Assembly (NCBI RefSeq): GCF_002007605.1
Contig: NZ_CP019799.1
Span: 1-64,000 of the forward strand
Direction of reading: 5' to 3'
DNA length: 64,000 nucleotides
From: Cellvibrio sp. PSBB023
GTDB lineage: Bacteria; Pseudomonadota; Gammaproteobacteria; Pseudomonadales; Cellvibrionaceae
Positions 1-9,521 of this stretch are shown in pieces. The translations under genes and the position numbers were made by a program. The notes under the pieces were generated by a model. That model saw nothing but the letters and a program-made list of their open reading frames with translations. It made no database searches and was not told where the DNA came from. Numbering within the stretch: position 1 is the stretch's first letter; each line of letters begins with the position of its first letter.

Positions 1-3000
1 ATCACATAGGCGTTGTGCAAAGGTGGTTGTGGTGCATCGGTTTGCGGCTCTTGCGCATGGTGAGTATTGGCTAAATGCTCTTTGCCTTCGCTGGCATCGG
101 CGGAGACCATGAGTATGGGGCCATGATAATCCTGCGCGCGCAATTGTTCCGCGACTTGCCAACCGCTCATTTCCGGCATGGATACATCCAGCATAATTAA
201 ATCCGGCGCTGTGCCTTGTGCTACTTCATCCTTATAGCGCGTTACGACTGCCAGGGGATTGTCCATGTCGATAATGTCAAACCCGAGCGGGCTGAGCATG
301 GCGCGCATTAATTGGCGATGACTCGCATCATCATCGACCAATAACAGGCGACGCACAGCACCTTGGTAACCGTAAATGGTTTGCACCGGTGCGGTAATGG
401 ATTCACGTTGCGGGTTGGTAATACTGGCTAACATTAAACTGGCTTTAAATTGACTGCCTTGCCCAAGTTTGCTGGTGACGGCAATATCACCGCCATAATT
501 TCACAGAGCAGGCGGGTGATCGTTAGGCCCAAGCCGGTTCCCGTTGCGGTAGAACCCGGGCGATGTACGCGCTCAAAGGGGCGAAAAATACGCTCCATAT
601 TTTCTGCGGCAATACCTTCGCCGGTATCGGTGACAGTAAATTCGGCTACCTGGCTGCGGTAGCGCAATTTAAAAACGACTTTACCTTTATTGGTGTATTT
701 CACCGCGTTGGATAACAAATTAATTAAAATTTGCCGCAGGCGTTTTTCATCGGTGCGCACCAATTCTGGCAGGCGATCCTGACATTCATAAATAAATTCC
801 AGCCCTTTGGCTTCCGCTTGCAAGCGGAACATATGCACTAACTGCTCAAGTAAGAGTGATAAACGCACTTGATCCTGATGCAAATCCAAGCGGCCTGCTT
901 CAATTTTGGAAATATCCAGCAAGCCTTCAATTAAATCGGCAAGGTGTTCACCGCTGCGACGAATAACGCCCAACGCATCTTTGCGCGAAGCGGGAATATC
1001 GCTGGCTTTTTCCAACAGTTGGGCATAACCCAGTACCGCGTTCAGCGGCGAACGCAGTTCATGACTGATACCTGTGAGGTAGCGACTTTTGGCAAGGTTA
1101 GCGGCTTCTGCTTGTTCCTTGGCCGTTTGCAGTGCGCCGGTCGGTACGTTCATGCGCTTCAATTTCTTCCATCAACAAGCGGGTTTGCCGCTGTGATTCT
1201 TCTTGCGCTACTACGCGACTTTCATGGGCTAATACAAATAACCAGCTCACGACACCGGTAATAATCACCAACAGGAAAAAGACTTTCCACAAGGTGGCTT
1301 CCAGTAGTGCCGCTGTTTCCGGTGCATCTATGGGGGTTTGAAAATAAATGAGCGATAATAAAATGGCCGAGAGCCCATTAATCACTACTACTAAAAAATA
1401 AAAATGCCCCAAACGGGAGTTGATATTGTCGCCAATGGAGTCAGGTAAAAATCGCTTTAAAAAATTACCGACTTGATGCACATAGCCTGCATCGGGTTTG
1501 CAGTAATCCTGGCAGCGAGCATCCAGCGAGCAGCAGAGTGAGCAGATGTCTCCGGCGTAAGCCGGGCAATAAGTCATATCTTCATATTCAAATTTGTGCT
1601 CGCAAATGCAGCAGGACACTGTAGCCTGGCGATGGGCGTGGTAACGCAGTTGTTCAACATCGCTAATGCTGGTGACGGGACGTGCAAGGTAATAGCGCCC
1701 ACGTGTCACAATAGCAATCAGTGGGGCACAAATTAACGCGAGGCCGAGTGCAATAAAATGGGACAGTGCTTGCGCAATATCGCCCAATACGCCGGCATGA
1801 CACACAATGCCCATGACCGAAGCGATTAACATGGAGCCAACACCCACCGGGTTGATGTCGTACAGGTGTGCGCGTTTAAATTCGATGTGCTTGGGGCTGA
1901 GGCCGAGGGGTTTGTTAATCACCAGATCGGCCACCAGTGAACCCAACCAGGCGACGGCGACAATACCGTAAAAACCCAGGGTTTGTTCCAGTGCGCGATA
2001 TACGCCCAGTTCCATTAATAGCGCGATGGCCACATTAAAACTAACCAGACTACGCGGCCCGGGTGACTATGGGTTAAGCGCGAGAAAAATTTGACCAGGC
2101 GATGGAGCCCGCGTAAGCGTTGGTCACAATTTTTAGCTGACTTAAAATCACAAAATTCCGGCGACCGACAGGGCTACTTCTGGTGAGCTGGTGATATAGG
2201 TAAAGGCCACCATGTACATGCGTGTAGGGTCGGCAGCTTCTTCCATGCCGATGCCGTGATTCAAGGCGAGTACCGCCAGAAATGAACCGGCTAAAATTTT
2301 GATTGCGCCAATCACAATCCAGCCCGGCCCACCGGCGATTAATGCGGCCCACCAGCGCCAGCGTGTTTTGGCATTTGGTTCAGGCAGGAAGCGCAAAAAA
2401 TCGACTTGCTCACCAATTTGTGCGATCAATGAAAAAATAACGGCGGACGCTGCACCAAACAATAAAATACTGACACCCGTTGCCGGTGTTGCCGCAGCGA
2501 GTGATTCTGCAGATGCTGTGCTTCCGTTAAGAGCCGCTGTATTTGCATCAAGCGGAGGAGTACCTGCAAACGCGGTCCAACTTTCTACCGCGCTGGCATC
2601 GGCATAAATAATAAACATGAAGGGCAATAGCTGCAGGGTTAACCACAGGGGTTGGGTCCATAATTGAAAGCGGCTGATAAAGGTAATGCCGTGTGTTACC
2701 AGTGGAATAATCACTACCGAGCTGATCAGGTATCCCCAGGCGAGGGGAATATCAAATAATAAATCCAGAGCCATGGCCATAATGGCCGCTTCCAGCGCGA
2801 AAAAAATAAACGTAAACGAGGCATAAATCAGCGAGGTGATGGTTGAACCTATGTAACCAAAACCGGCGCCGCGCGTTAGCAGGTCAATATCCACACCGTA
2901 TTTGGCGGCGTAGTAGCTGATGGGAATGGCGGTGAGAAAAATAATACTGCTGACGGCGAGAATCGCAGCCACGGCATTATCAAAACCGTAATGCAGGGTA

Positions 3001-3188
3001 ATCGCACCGCCGATGGCCTCCAGGGCGAGAAAAGGAGATAGCACCTAGGGCGGTGGTTGCCACGCGCGCAGCAGACCATCGCCGTGCACTTTTAGCGGTA
3101 AAGCGCAGTGCGTAATCCTCCAGTGTCTGGTTGGCGACCCACTGGTTGTAATTGCGCGCACACGAAATATATGTTGTTTGGCTGTCAT
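1..3188 (-). CDS. NCS1-permease-like hybrid sensor histidine kinase, 3' end cut off, several frameshifts
   Basis: Membrane sensor kinase read from 3188 down past position 1. The N-terminal part (about 3188-1900) resembles NCS1 cytosine/purine permeases, with many membrane helices. Next comes a Cys-rich segment (about 1620-1490; CCICEHKF, CSLCCSLDARC) and further helices. A HisKA domain (SHELRSPLNAVLGY, about 1070), an HATPase domain (NLLSNAVKYT, DTGEGI, GTGLGL) and a receiver (LLLVDDD, IMLDVSMPEMSGW, about 360-180) follow. The frame breaks near 3155, 3032, 2153, 2086, 2038, 1140 and 499; most breaks fall in runs of one base. The gene is divergent from urtA, which suggests control of urea uptake. 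Start ATG at 3188 is chosen because MTAKQHIFRVR matches the family N-terminus as I remember it. The receiver Asp is present, and the remaining C-terminus lies outside the window. Confidence 0.8.
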
Positions 3189-3739
3189 GGCAGACCTGTG
3201 AAAGCAGCAGTTCGTCCGGGAACATGGAATTTACGAATGAAATAGTGAGTGCGCTGTAGCGGTATTGATACCGATGATTTTTTCACTGCATTATTTTCGG
3301 GCGCGACTGCGCATTGCCTGTCTGTTTTGGTGCACGCCGCGTGCACATCCTGTCTTGCATAAGGGATTCTGCCGGTATTCTTATGCTCTTCAATCACGGC
3401 CCCTGCGGGTCATCCTTCCTGCTTTTATTGTCTTTCAATTGCTGTACCAACTTTGCTTGTTAGCTATGCGTTAAATGACGTAGTGCTCTGTGTCATTTAT
3501 CGAATGGCGGTACAAGCCCCTCAGACTTACATTGGCTCACGTAGAGATTGCCCCGCTTCAGGGCAATGTCTCGGTGGTAAATACCAGCTCAGTGGACGCA
3601 ACAAAAACACAATCGGTAACTTGATTACCAACACCTTAGTAACGCGCGTTTTATTGTTTTTGCAGTACTTGGTTTTTTGCGCATCTTGTTAATGCGCGCC
3701 AGTGTGACCAGACAATGTTTAATTACCTGAGGAACAACC
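3189..3739. promoter_or_regulatory. Intergenic region between the sensor kinase and urtA
   Basis: About 550 bases without a credible gene. It separates two divergently transcribed genes and so should hold both promoters. I see one clear dyad (3330-3346, listed separately). I looked for a sigma-54 TGGCAC-N5-TTGC element and found none with the right spacing. The urtA ribosome site appears to be GAGGAA just before 3740. Confidence 0.5.
3330..3346. promoter_or_regulatory. Dyad GTGCAC-N5-GTGCAC upstream of urtA
   Basis: A perfect inverted repeat, GTGCAC, five bases, GTGCAC, lies about 400 bases before urtA and 140 before the kinase start. It shares GCAC/GTGC half-sites with NtrC boxes, but the spacing is 5 instead of the usual 7. 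It could be a site for NtrC or for another response regulator. The role is inferred. Confidence 0.3.
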
Positions 3740-4983
3740 ATGAACAAGACCATGCAATCCACCGCGCCCGGTAAGGGCGCGTTCGACAACCTGGAAAAAA
3801 TGTTTATTGACACTCGCGGCATCACTGGCATTTGGCAGTGCGCAGGCCGAAGTAAATACCACCGGGTTGGCAGTGACTGATACCACCGTTAAGGTGGGTA
3901 TTCTGCATTCGGTAACCGGCACCATGGCAATCAGTGAAACCGGTTCGGTGCAAGCAGAAAAATTGGCGATTGAACAAATCAATGCCATGGGCGGTGTACT
4001 CGGTCGCAAAATTGAATACATTCAGGAAGACGGTGCCAGTGACTGGCCAACCTTCGCAGAAAAATCCAAAAAGTTGTTGGTGAACGATAAGGTTGCCGCC
4101 GTATTTGGTTGCTGGACATCCGCATCGCGCAAAGCCGTGTTGCCCATTTTTGAACAGTACAACGGCATGTTGTATTACCCCACCTTTTATGAAGGTTTGG
4201 AGCAATCACCCAACGTGATTTATACCGGCCAAGAAGCGACACAACAAATTATTGCCGGCATTGATTGGGTAACCAAAACCAAAGGTGCCAAATCATTCTA
4301 CCTGCTTGGTTCAGATTATATTTGGCCACGTACCTCTAACAAAATCGCCCGCAAACACATTGAGAAGTTGGGTTTAAGCGTGGTGGGTGAGGAGTATTAC
4401 CCTCTGGGTCATACCCAATTCAACTCGGTGATTAACAAAATCAAACTGAAAAAACCCGATGTGATTTACGCAATTGTTGTGGGTGGCTCTAACGTGGCCT
4501 TCTACAAACAATTAAAAGCGGCGGGCATTGATATGACCAAAGAGAAGCCACTGGTATTAACCATTTCGGTTACAGAGGATGAAATCCTTGGTATTGGCGG
4601 TGACAACATGCAAGGCGCTTATGCGGCGATGAAATATTTCCAAAGCCTGCCTAACGACAACAACAAAAAATTCGTAGCTGACTTCAAAGCCATGTGGGGC
4701 AAAGACACTGTAATCGGCGACGTAACCCAAGCCGCTTACCTTGGCCCATGGTTGTGGAAAGCTGCGGTGGAAAAAGCCGGTTCATTTGATATCGATAAAG
4801 TGCGCGCTGCATCACCGGGTATTGAGTTGACCACTGCACCGGAAGGCTATGTAAAAGTTCACCCCAATCATCATTTGGTCAAAAACCCGTATCGGTCATG
4901 CGCGTCCTGATGGTCAATACGATGTGGTATTTGAAACCACTGAGTTGATCGAGCCAGATCCATTCCCGAAAGGTTATCAATAA
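3740..4983 (+). CDS. urtA: UrtA, urea ABC transporter substrate-binding protein (two frameshifts)
   Basis: Periplasmic binding protein that delivers urea to the UrtBCDE importer. The chain reads MNKTMQSTAPGKGAFDNLEK, then a hydrophobic signal segment (CLLTLAASLAFGSAQA), then a Peripla_BP_5-type fold beginning TVKVGILHSVTGTMA. ATG 3740 is chosen for its GAGGAA ribosome site. One extra A in the run at 3795-3800 breaks the frame at the signal peptide. One extra A at 4881-4885 breaks it near the C-terminus; in the repaired frame it ends RIGHARPDGQYD...FPKGYQ at 4983. Repaired length is about 414 residues, as expected for UrtA. First gene of the urt operon. Confidence 0.88.
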
Positions 4984-4993
4984 CTGTCAACTG

Positions 4994-5015
4994 CAGCCAG
5001 CCATTGCGCTGGCTG
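4994..5015 (+). terminator. Hairpin just after urtA, no T tract
   Basis: Perfect 8-bp stem CAGCCAGC/GCTGGCTG with a six-base loop, eleven bases past the urtA stop. There is no T run, so it is more likely an mRNA-stabilising or attenuating hairpin than a strict terminator. Highly expressed binding-protein genes often carry one before the permease genes. Confidence 0.45.
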
Positions 5016-5042
5016 CCAAGTATTAAGAATTGGCCAGTGTGA

Positions 5043-5145
5043 GTGAGGAATAGTGTTCAATTTAAAACGCGCCGTAAATACATCCATGTAGGCTCGAATC
5101 GGCATCCATGCCTCATACGGTTTTAAATCAAACACTATTCCTCAC
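5043..5145. repeat. 103-bp imperfect palindromic element between urtA and urtB
   Basis: The outer arms GTGAGGAATAGTGTT (5043-5057) and AACACTATTCCTCAC (5131-5145) are a perfect 15-bp inverted repeat. After one mismatch zone the pairing resumes with ATTTAAAAC. The interior carries CATCCATGTAGGCTCG and GGCATCCATGCC, which I recognise as similar to interspersed palindromic repeats of marine and cellulolytic gammaproteobacteria. It has no coding capacity. It lies inside an operon and would form a long hairpin in the transcript. Confidence 0.7.
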
Positions 5146-5192
5146 TTCCAGGTTCATCAGTAATTTCTTATGCGAGATGATGAGGTGCAGCT

Positions 5193-6107
5193 ATGTTTGC
5201 TGAATACAGTAGCTCGGAATTAATGTCGATCTTTGCGATGCAAGGTGTAGCAGGGTTGATTTTATTTTCGGTGTTTGTGCTCATGGCCCTGGGGCTTGCC
5301 ATTATTTTTGGGCAAATGGGTGTGATTAACATGGCGCACGGTGAGTTTATGATTCTCGGTGCCTACGTCACTTATTTAACATCCAATGTGTTTTCTACTT
5401 ACCTGCCAGAATTTTTCAGTATCTATTTTATTCTCGCCATGATCCTCGCGTTTATCGTTGCCGCTGCGCTGGGTGCGTTGGTGGAATGGTCGATGATTCG
5501 ACATTTGTATAACCGGCCACTGGATACGCTGCTGGCGACCTGGGGTTTGAGTTTAATTTTGCAACAACTTTATCGCACTGTGTTTGGCGCTCGTGAAGTG
5601 GGTGTGACTTTGCCTGATTGGCTAATGGGCTCTTATCAATTAACCGACACCATTGAATTACCGATTAATGGTTTATTTGTAATGTGTTTGGCGCTCGGCA
5701 TTTCACTCGCCGTTGCATTATTAATGTATCGCTCGCGCTGGGGCACACAAGTGCGCGCCGTGGTGCAGAATCGTCCTATGGCAGGCGCTGTAGGGATTAA
5801 TACCGCGAAGGTGGATCGCATTACTTTTGCGTTGGGTTGTGCATCGCCGGTGTGGCTGGCAGTGCATTTACCATGATCGGTTCTACCGGCCCCACCTCGG
5901 GTCAACTCTATATTGTGGATACCTTTTTGGTGGTGGTGTTTGGTGGCGCATCCAGTTTGTTAGGCACCATTGCATCGGCATTCAGTATTTCGCAAGCAAT
6001 CCCATGGAATTTTTATGAGTGGTCTGTCCAAAGTATTAACGTTGTTTGTGGTGGTGATTTTAATGCTGCGCCCACAGGGTTTGTTCACACTCAAAGTGCG
6101 TCGTTAA
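5193..6107 (+). CDS. urtB: UrtB, urea ABC transporter permease (three frameshifts)
   Basis: Inner-membrane permease of the urea importer, BPD_transp_2 (LivH-like) family. Recognisable parts are GLAIIFGQMGVINMAHGEFMI near the N-terminus, MIRHLYNRPLDTLLATWGLS in the middle, and the AGVAGSAFTMIGSTGPTSGQ segment. The frame breaks at about 5841 (a G missing), 5998 (an A missing) and 6013 (a T missing). The last frame ends LMLRPQGLFTLKVRR and stops at 6107. Repaired length is about 305 residues. ATG 5193 follows GAGGTGCAG. It follows the palindromic element after urtA. Confidence 0.85.
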
Positions 6108-6122
6108 CAGGAGCCGATCATT

Positions 6123-7286
6123 ATGTCGCGTTTACTATCGAGTCAAGCTATGTCGTCATTCCCAAAAAAAGACCTGCTCGGATTTGCGGCCTTGTTCTTG
6201 ACGCTGTTATTTTCGCCTTAATCTGGTGGGCAATATTTAACCTACGCCTTTGTGGCGGTGGGGTTGGTGTTGTGTTGGGGGTACGGCGGGATTTTGAGTT
6301 TGGGGCAGGGCGTGTTTTTTGGTTTGGGCGGCTATGCCATGGCGATGTTTTTAAAGCTGGAAGCCTCTGATCCGGAAAGCACCAAAATTCAGTCCACGCC
6401 GGGCATTCCCGACTTTATGGACTGGAACCAAATTACGGAATTGCCTTTTTTCTGGCAGCCCTTCCACAGTTTAGGTTTCACGCTATTGGCGATTATTGTG
6501 TTGCCGAGCATTCTCGGTTACATCATTGGTGTTGCTATGTTTAAACGCCGTGTTGGCGGTGTGTATTTTGCGATTATTACCCAAGCATTTGCAGCGATCC
6601 TGACGATTTTGATTATCGGCCAGCAGGGTTATACCGGCGGTGTTAATGGCATGACTGATTTGCGCACCTTACATGGCTGGGACATTCGCACCGACAGCGC
6701 GAAATACGTATTTTATTTCCTCTGCGTATTTATGTTGTTTGTGTGCCTATTGATTGCGCAATTTATCCGCAAAAGTAAATTGGGACGTTTGTTGGTGGCA
6801 ATGCGGGATAAAGAAGACCGCGTGCGCTTCTCTGGTTATGACGTCTCCAATTTCAAAATCTTTGTCTTCTGTGTAGGAGCAATTTTTGCGGCCATTGGCG
6901 GTGCGCTCTTTACCCTGCAAGTCGGGTTCATGTCACCCACTCTGGTTGGCATTGTGCCTTCAATCGAGATGGTTATTTTCTGTGCCGTCGGCGGGCGCTT
7001 ATCCATTATTGGTGCCGTTTATGGCGCGCTGGCTGTGAACTTTGCCAAAACCTCTTTCTCTGAAAGCTTTCCTGAACTCTGGTTGTTTGCGATGGGTGGA
7101 TTATTTATCGCGGTGGTCATGGCCTTTCCTAACGGGTTGGCGGGTTTGTACAACACTTATGCTGCTCCTAAAGTGGATGCCTTGTTTGCCAAGTTTTTCA
7201 ATAAAAAATCACTGACAACGACTCCGCCAGAGGGCGCATTAACTGAGCCGAAAAAAAACGGTGGATCAAAAAAACACCTGCAGTAA
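6123..7286 (+). CDS. urtC: UrtC, urea ABC transporter permease (frameshifted near the N-terminus)
   Basis: Second permease of the urea importer (LivM-like). The likely start ATG at 6123 lies 15 bases after urtB and gives MSRLLSSQAMSSFPKKDLLGFAA. The frame then breaks around 6210 (extra T) and 6238 (missing T). From about 6245 the protein runs cleanly: YAFVAVGLVLCWGYGGILSLGQGVFFGLGGYAMAM, a family signature, and on through RLSIIGAVYGALAVNFAKT. It ends with a Lys-rich cytosolic tail at 7286. Only the N-terminal 40 residues are uncertain. Confidence 0.85.
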
Positions 7287-7322
7287 CTGCCGAATCCCGA
7301 TCTATTCCACAAGGAGCAATCC

Positions 7323-8071
7323 ATGAGCCCCAGTAATACTGACTTTGTATTAGCGGTGGAAGGTCTCACCGTGTCCTTTGATGGTTTTAAAGCGGTGAAT
7401 GATTTGAGTTTTTATGTGGATGAAAATGAAATTCGCGTGATTATCGGCCCCAACGGCGCTGGTAAAACCACAGTGCTGGATTTGATTTGTGGCCGCACCA
7501 AAGCCACCGAAGGCTCCATTAAATTCCGTAACAAAGAACTCACCAAAATGAAGGAGCACGACATTGTTAAAGCCGGTGTTGGGCGAAAATTTCAAACGCC
7601 TTCTATTTACGGCGACCTGACGGTGTTTGAAAATTTGGAGATTTCTTTTCCGCGCGGGCGCTCGGTGTTTGGTGCACTGGTGTTCAAGCGCGATGAGGAG
7701 GTGGTCAACAAGGTACATGAAATTGCCAATATGATTTTTTTGGGCGACCAGTTGGATCGACAAGCTGAACTGCTGAGTCACGGCCAAAAACAATGGTTGG
7801 AAATTGGCATGTTATTAATGCAAGACCCGGACTTGTTAATGCTGGATGAACCGGTTGCCGGTATGTCGGTTGGGGAGCGCCAGCAAACCGCCGAATTATT
7901 GCGCAGTATTATTAAGGATCGCTCCGTTATTGTGATTGAACACGATATGCAGTTTGTGGCGCAAATTGCTGACAAGGTGACTGTGTTGCATCAGGGGAAA
8001 ATTCTGGCTGAAGGCTCAGTGGATAAAGTCAAAAATGATCCAAGGTGATTGAAGTGTATTTAGGCCATTAA
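7323..8071 (+). CDS. urtD: UrtD, urea ABC transporter ATPase (3' frameshift)
   Basis: ATP-binding subunit of the urea importer, LivG-like. Walker A is GPNGAGKT, the signature-like segment is LSHGQKQWLEIGMLL, Walker B is LLMLDEPVAG, and the switch His is in VIEHDMQFV. ATG 7323 follows AAGGAGCAATCC. The last codons break at about 8042: CCAAGG probably lacks one A. Repair gives NDPKVIEVYLGH and a stop at 8071, the usual end of UrtD. Lies 36 bases after urtC. Confidence 0.9.
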
Positions 8072-8135
8072 TAGCCAACATTAATAGCAGCTATTCATCG
8101 CGCAGCTCGTGCGTAACGCAGCGGAGAAATTGATT

Positions 8136-8825
8136 ATGTTATCTGTATCAGATTACCGGGTAAGTTATGGCCAGAGTGAAGTGCTACATGGGCTGAACTT
8201 TGAAGTAAAACCCCGTGAAATTGTGGCGGTGATGGGACGCAATGGCATGGGTAAAACCACCTTGATGAAATCGCTCATGGGCGTGATTCCCAGTAATAGT
8301 GGCAGCGTAAAACTCGACGGCAAAGAAGTGAGCCAGTTAAAAAGTTATCAGCGTGTTGCCAGTGGTTTTGGATTTGTTCCCCAGGGGCGTATGATTTTTT
8401 CCAGTATGACCGTCAAAGAAAATATCGAGACCGGGCTGACAACTACCAAGCGTCGCTCGGTGCCCAAAGAACTCTACGATATGTTTCCGGTGTTGTTGGA
8501 AATGCGCAATCGGCGCGGCGGTAATTTATCGGGCGGGCAACAACAGCAATTAGCTATTGCCCGTGCACTGGCCAGCGATCCGAAAATGTTATTTCTGGAT
8601 GAACCTACCGAGGGCATTCAGCCATCAATTATCCGTGAAATGGGGGCGCACCTTAAAAATGATTCGCGACCAGCGCGGTTTATCGATTGTAGTATCGGAA
8701 CAAGTATTAAGTTTGCGCTGGATATTGCCGATCGCATTTTAGTGATTGAAAAAGGCGAGATTGTGCATGAGGAATTGCGGGCAACCATTAATGAAGCCAA
8801 GGTTGCCGCTTATTTGTCGGTGTAA
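8136..8825 (+). CDS. urtE: UrtE, urea ABC transporter ATPase (two compensating frameshifts)
   Basis: Second ATPase of the urea importer, LivF-like. Walker A is GRNGMGKT, the signature is NLSGGQQQQLAIARAL, Walker B is MLFLDEPTEGIQPS. ATG 8136 is chosen because MLSVSDYRVSYGQSEVLHGL is the standard N-terminus. Between about 8655 (extra A) and 8713 (missing T) the frame slips; the true segment there reads KMIRDQRGLSIVVSEQVLS, with the switch region, and then returns to the original frame. Last gene of the operon before the hairpin at 8867. Confidence 0.88.
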   Translation: MLSVSDYRVSYGQSEVLHGLNFEVKPREIVAVMGRNGMGKTTLMKSLMGVIPSNSGSVKLDGKEVSQLKSYQRVASGFGFVPQGRMIFSSMTVKENIETGLTTTKRRSVPKELYDMFPVLLEMRNRRGGNLSGGQQQQLAIARALASDPKMLFLDEPTEGIQPSIIREMGAHLKNDSRPARFIDCSIGTSIKFALDIADRILVIEKGEIVHEELRATINEAKVAAYLSV

Positions 8826-8866
8826 TTTTTTTAAACGATTACCGCCTGTGCGGTTAACCACTTGCA

Positions 8867-8906
8867 GCCAGCTTTTGTCATGTCTCGGGCAATTGCTGGC
8901 TTTTTT
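8867..8906 (+). terminator. Probable rho-independent terminator of the urt operon
   Basis: GCCAGC (8867-8872) pairs with GCTGGC (8895-8900), followed directly by six T. The loop is long (22 bases), so strength is moderate. Position, 42 bases past urtE and before the convergent small gene, fits an operon end. Confidence 0.5.
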
Positions 8907-8924
8907 GCTATTGCTGCTGCGTTA

Positions 8925-9241
8925 TTAATCCTCACGCTCTGGTGGTGGCTCCATGTCGGGATGGTCGGGCATTTGATCCGGGCGGCAGGCAAGTGTGGTG
9001 GTGTCCTGCGCGTGGGGTGGCGGCAGCGAGCAGACGCCGCTAATCAATTCATCGTTGCGTCCTGCAAATGCACAGGCGTCATTTTCGTTTAAACCTTTGC
9101 ACGCTAACAGTGCTTCCTCTGGTGGGCCAAAGGCGCGCTCATCGCGCAGTGGCGTTGTTTTTCTGCCGCATATACGGGCTGGGCAATGGAGTGCAGGATT
9201 ATGCCTACAATTCCTATCAATTTTACGACCTTTATCATCAT
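8925..9241 (-). CDS. Small secreted protein, unknown function (one frameshift)
   Basis: ATG at 9241 (or 9238) opens a clean signal peptide: MMIKVVKLIGIVGIILHSIA then QPVYA. The mature part reads, after insertion of one A in the run near 9164, AEKTTPLRDERAFGPPEEAL followed by LACKGLNENDACAFAGRNDE and a segment with Cys near VCSLPPP and LACRPDQMP. The GPPEEAL-ACKG-...-DACAF...G-ISGVC pattern resembles small Cys-rich exported proteins of proteobacteria with no assigned role. Four Cys suggest two disulfides. Convergent with urtE. Confidence 0.6.
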
Positions 9242-9521
9242 TTGATATTCCACAGATTGTTATCAGTAAGTTACAGATTGTTGCTCTTACGTCACTGGCT
9301 AGCGTGTAGCTGTTAGTGAGATACAACAAATGTGCTTTCGTTCTCTGTGGCCAATAACAATCACAGTTCTTGCACAATCTGCTCTGCGCTATTCCCGGCT
9401 GTCCATACGTCAAATGGCGTAGTCATGCGCGCTATTTGTCGTATTGTTGCTGCCCCTTCGCAATTGGATACTGAACCCGTCACGCGACACTCGATTGTCC
9501 AACCCTACTGGAGTCAGAACC
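9242..9521. promoter_or_regulatory. Divergent region before fmdA
   Basis: 280 bases between the small secreted gene and fmdA. It should contain both promoters. I see no convincing sigma-54 or operator motif. The fmdA ribosome site is GGAG, about 8 bases before ATG 9522. Confidence 0.35.

Noticed and set aside
3189..3739. Sigma-54 promoter before urtA
   Set aside because: Sought because urea uptake is often NtrC-controlled. TGGC and TTGC pairs are present, but with wrong spacing.
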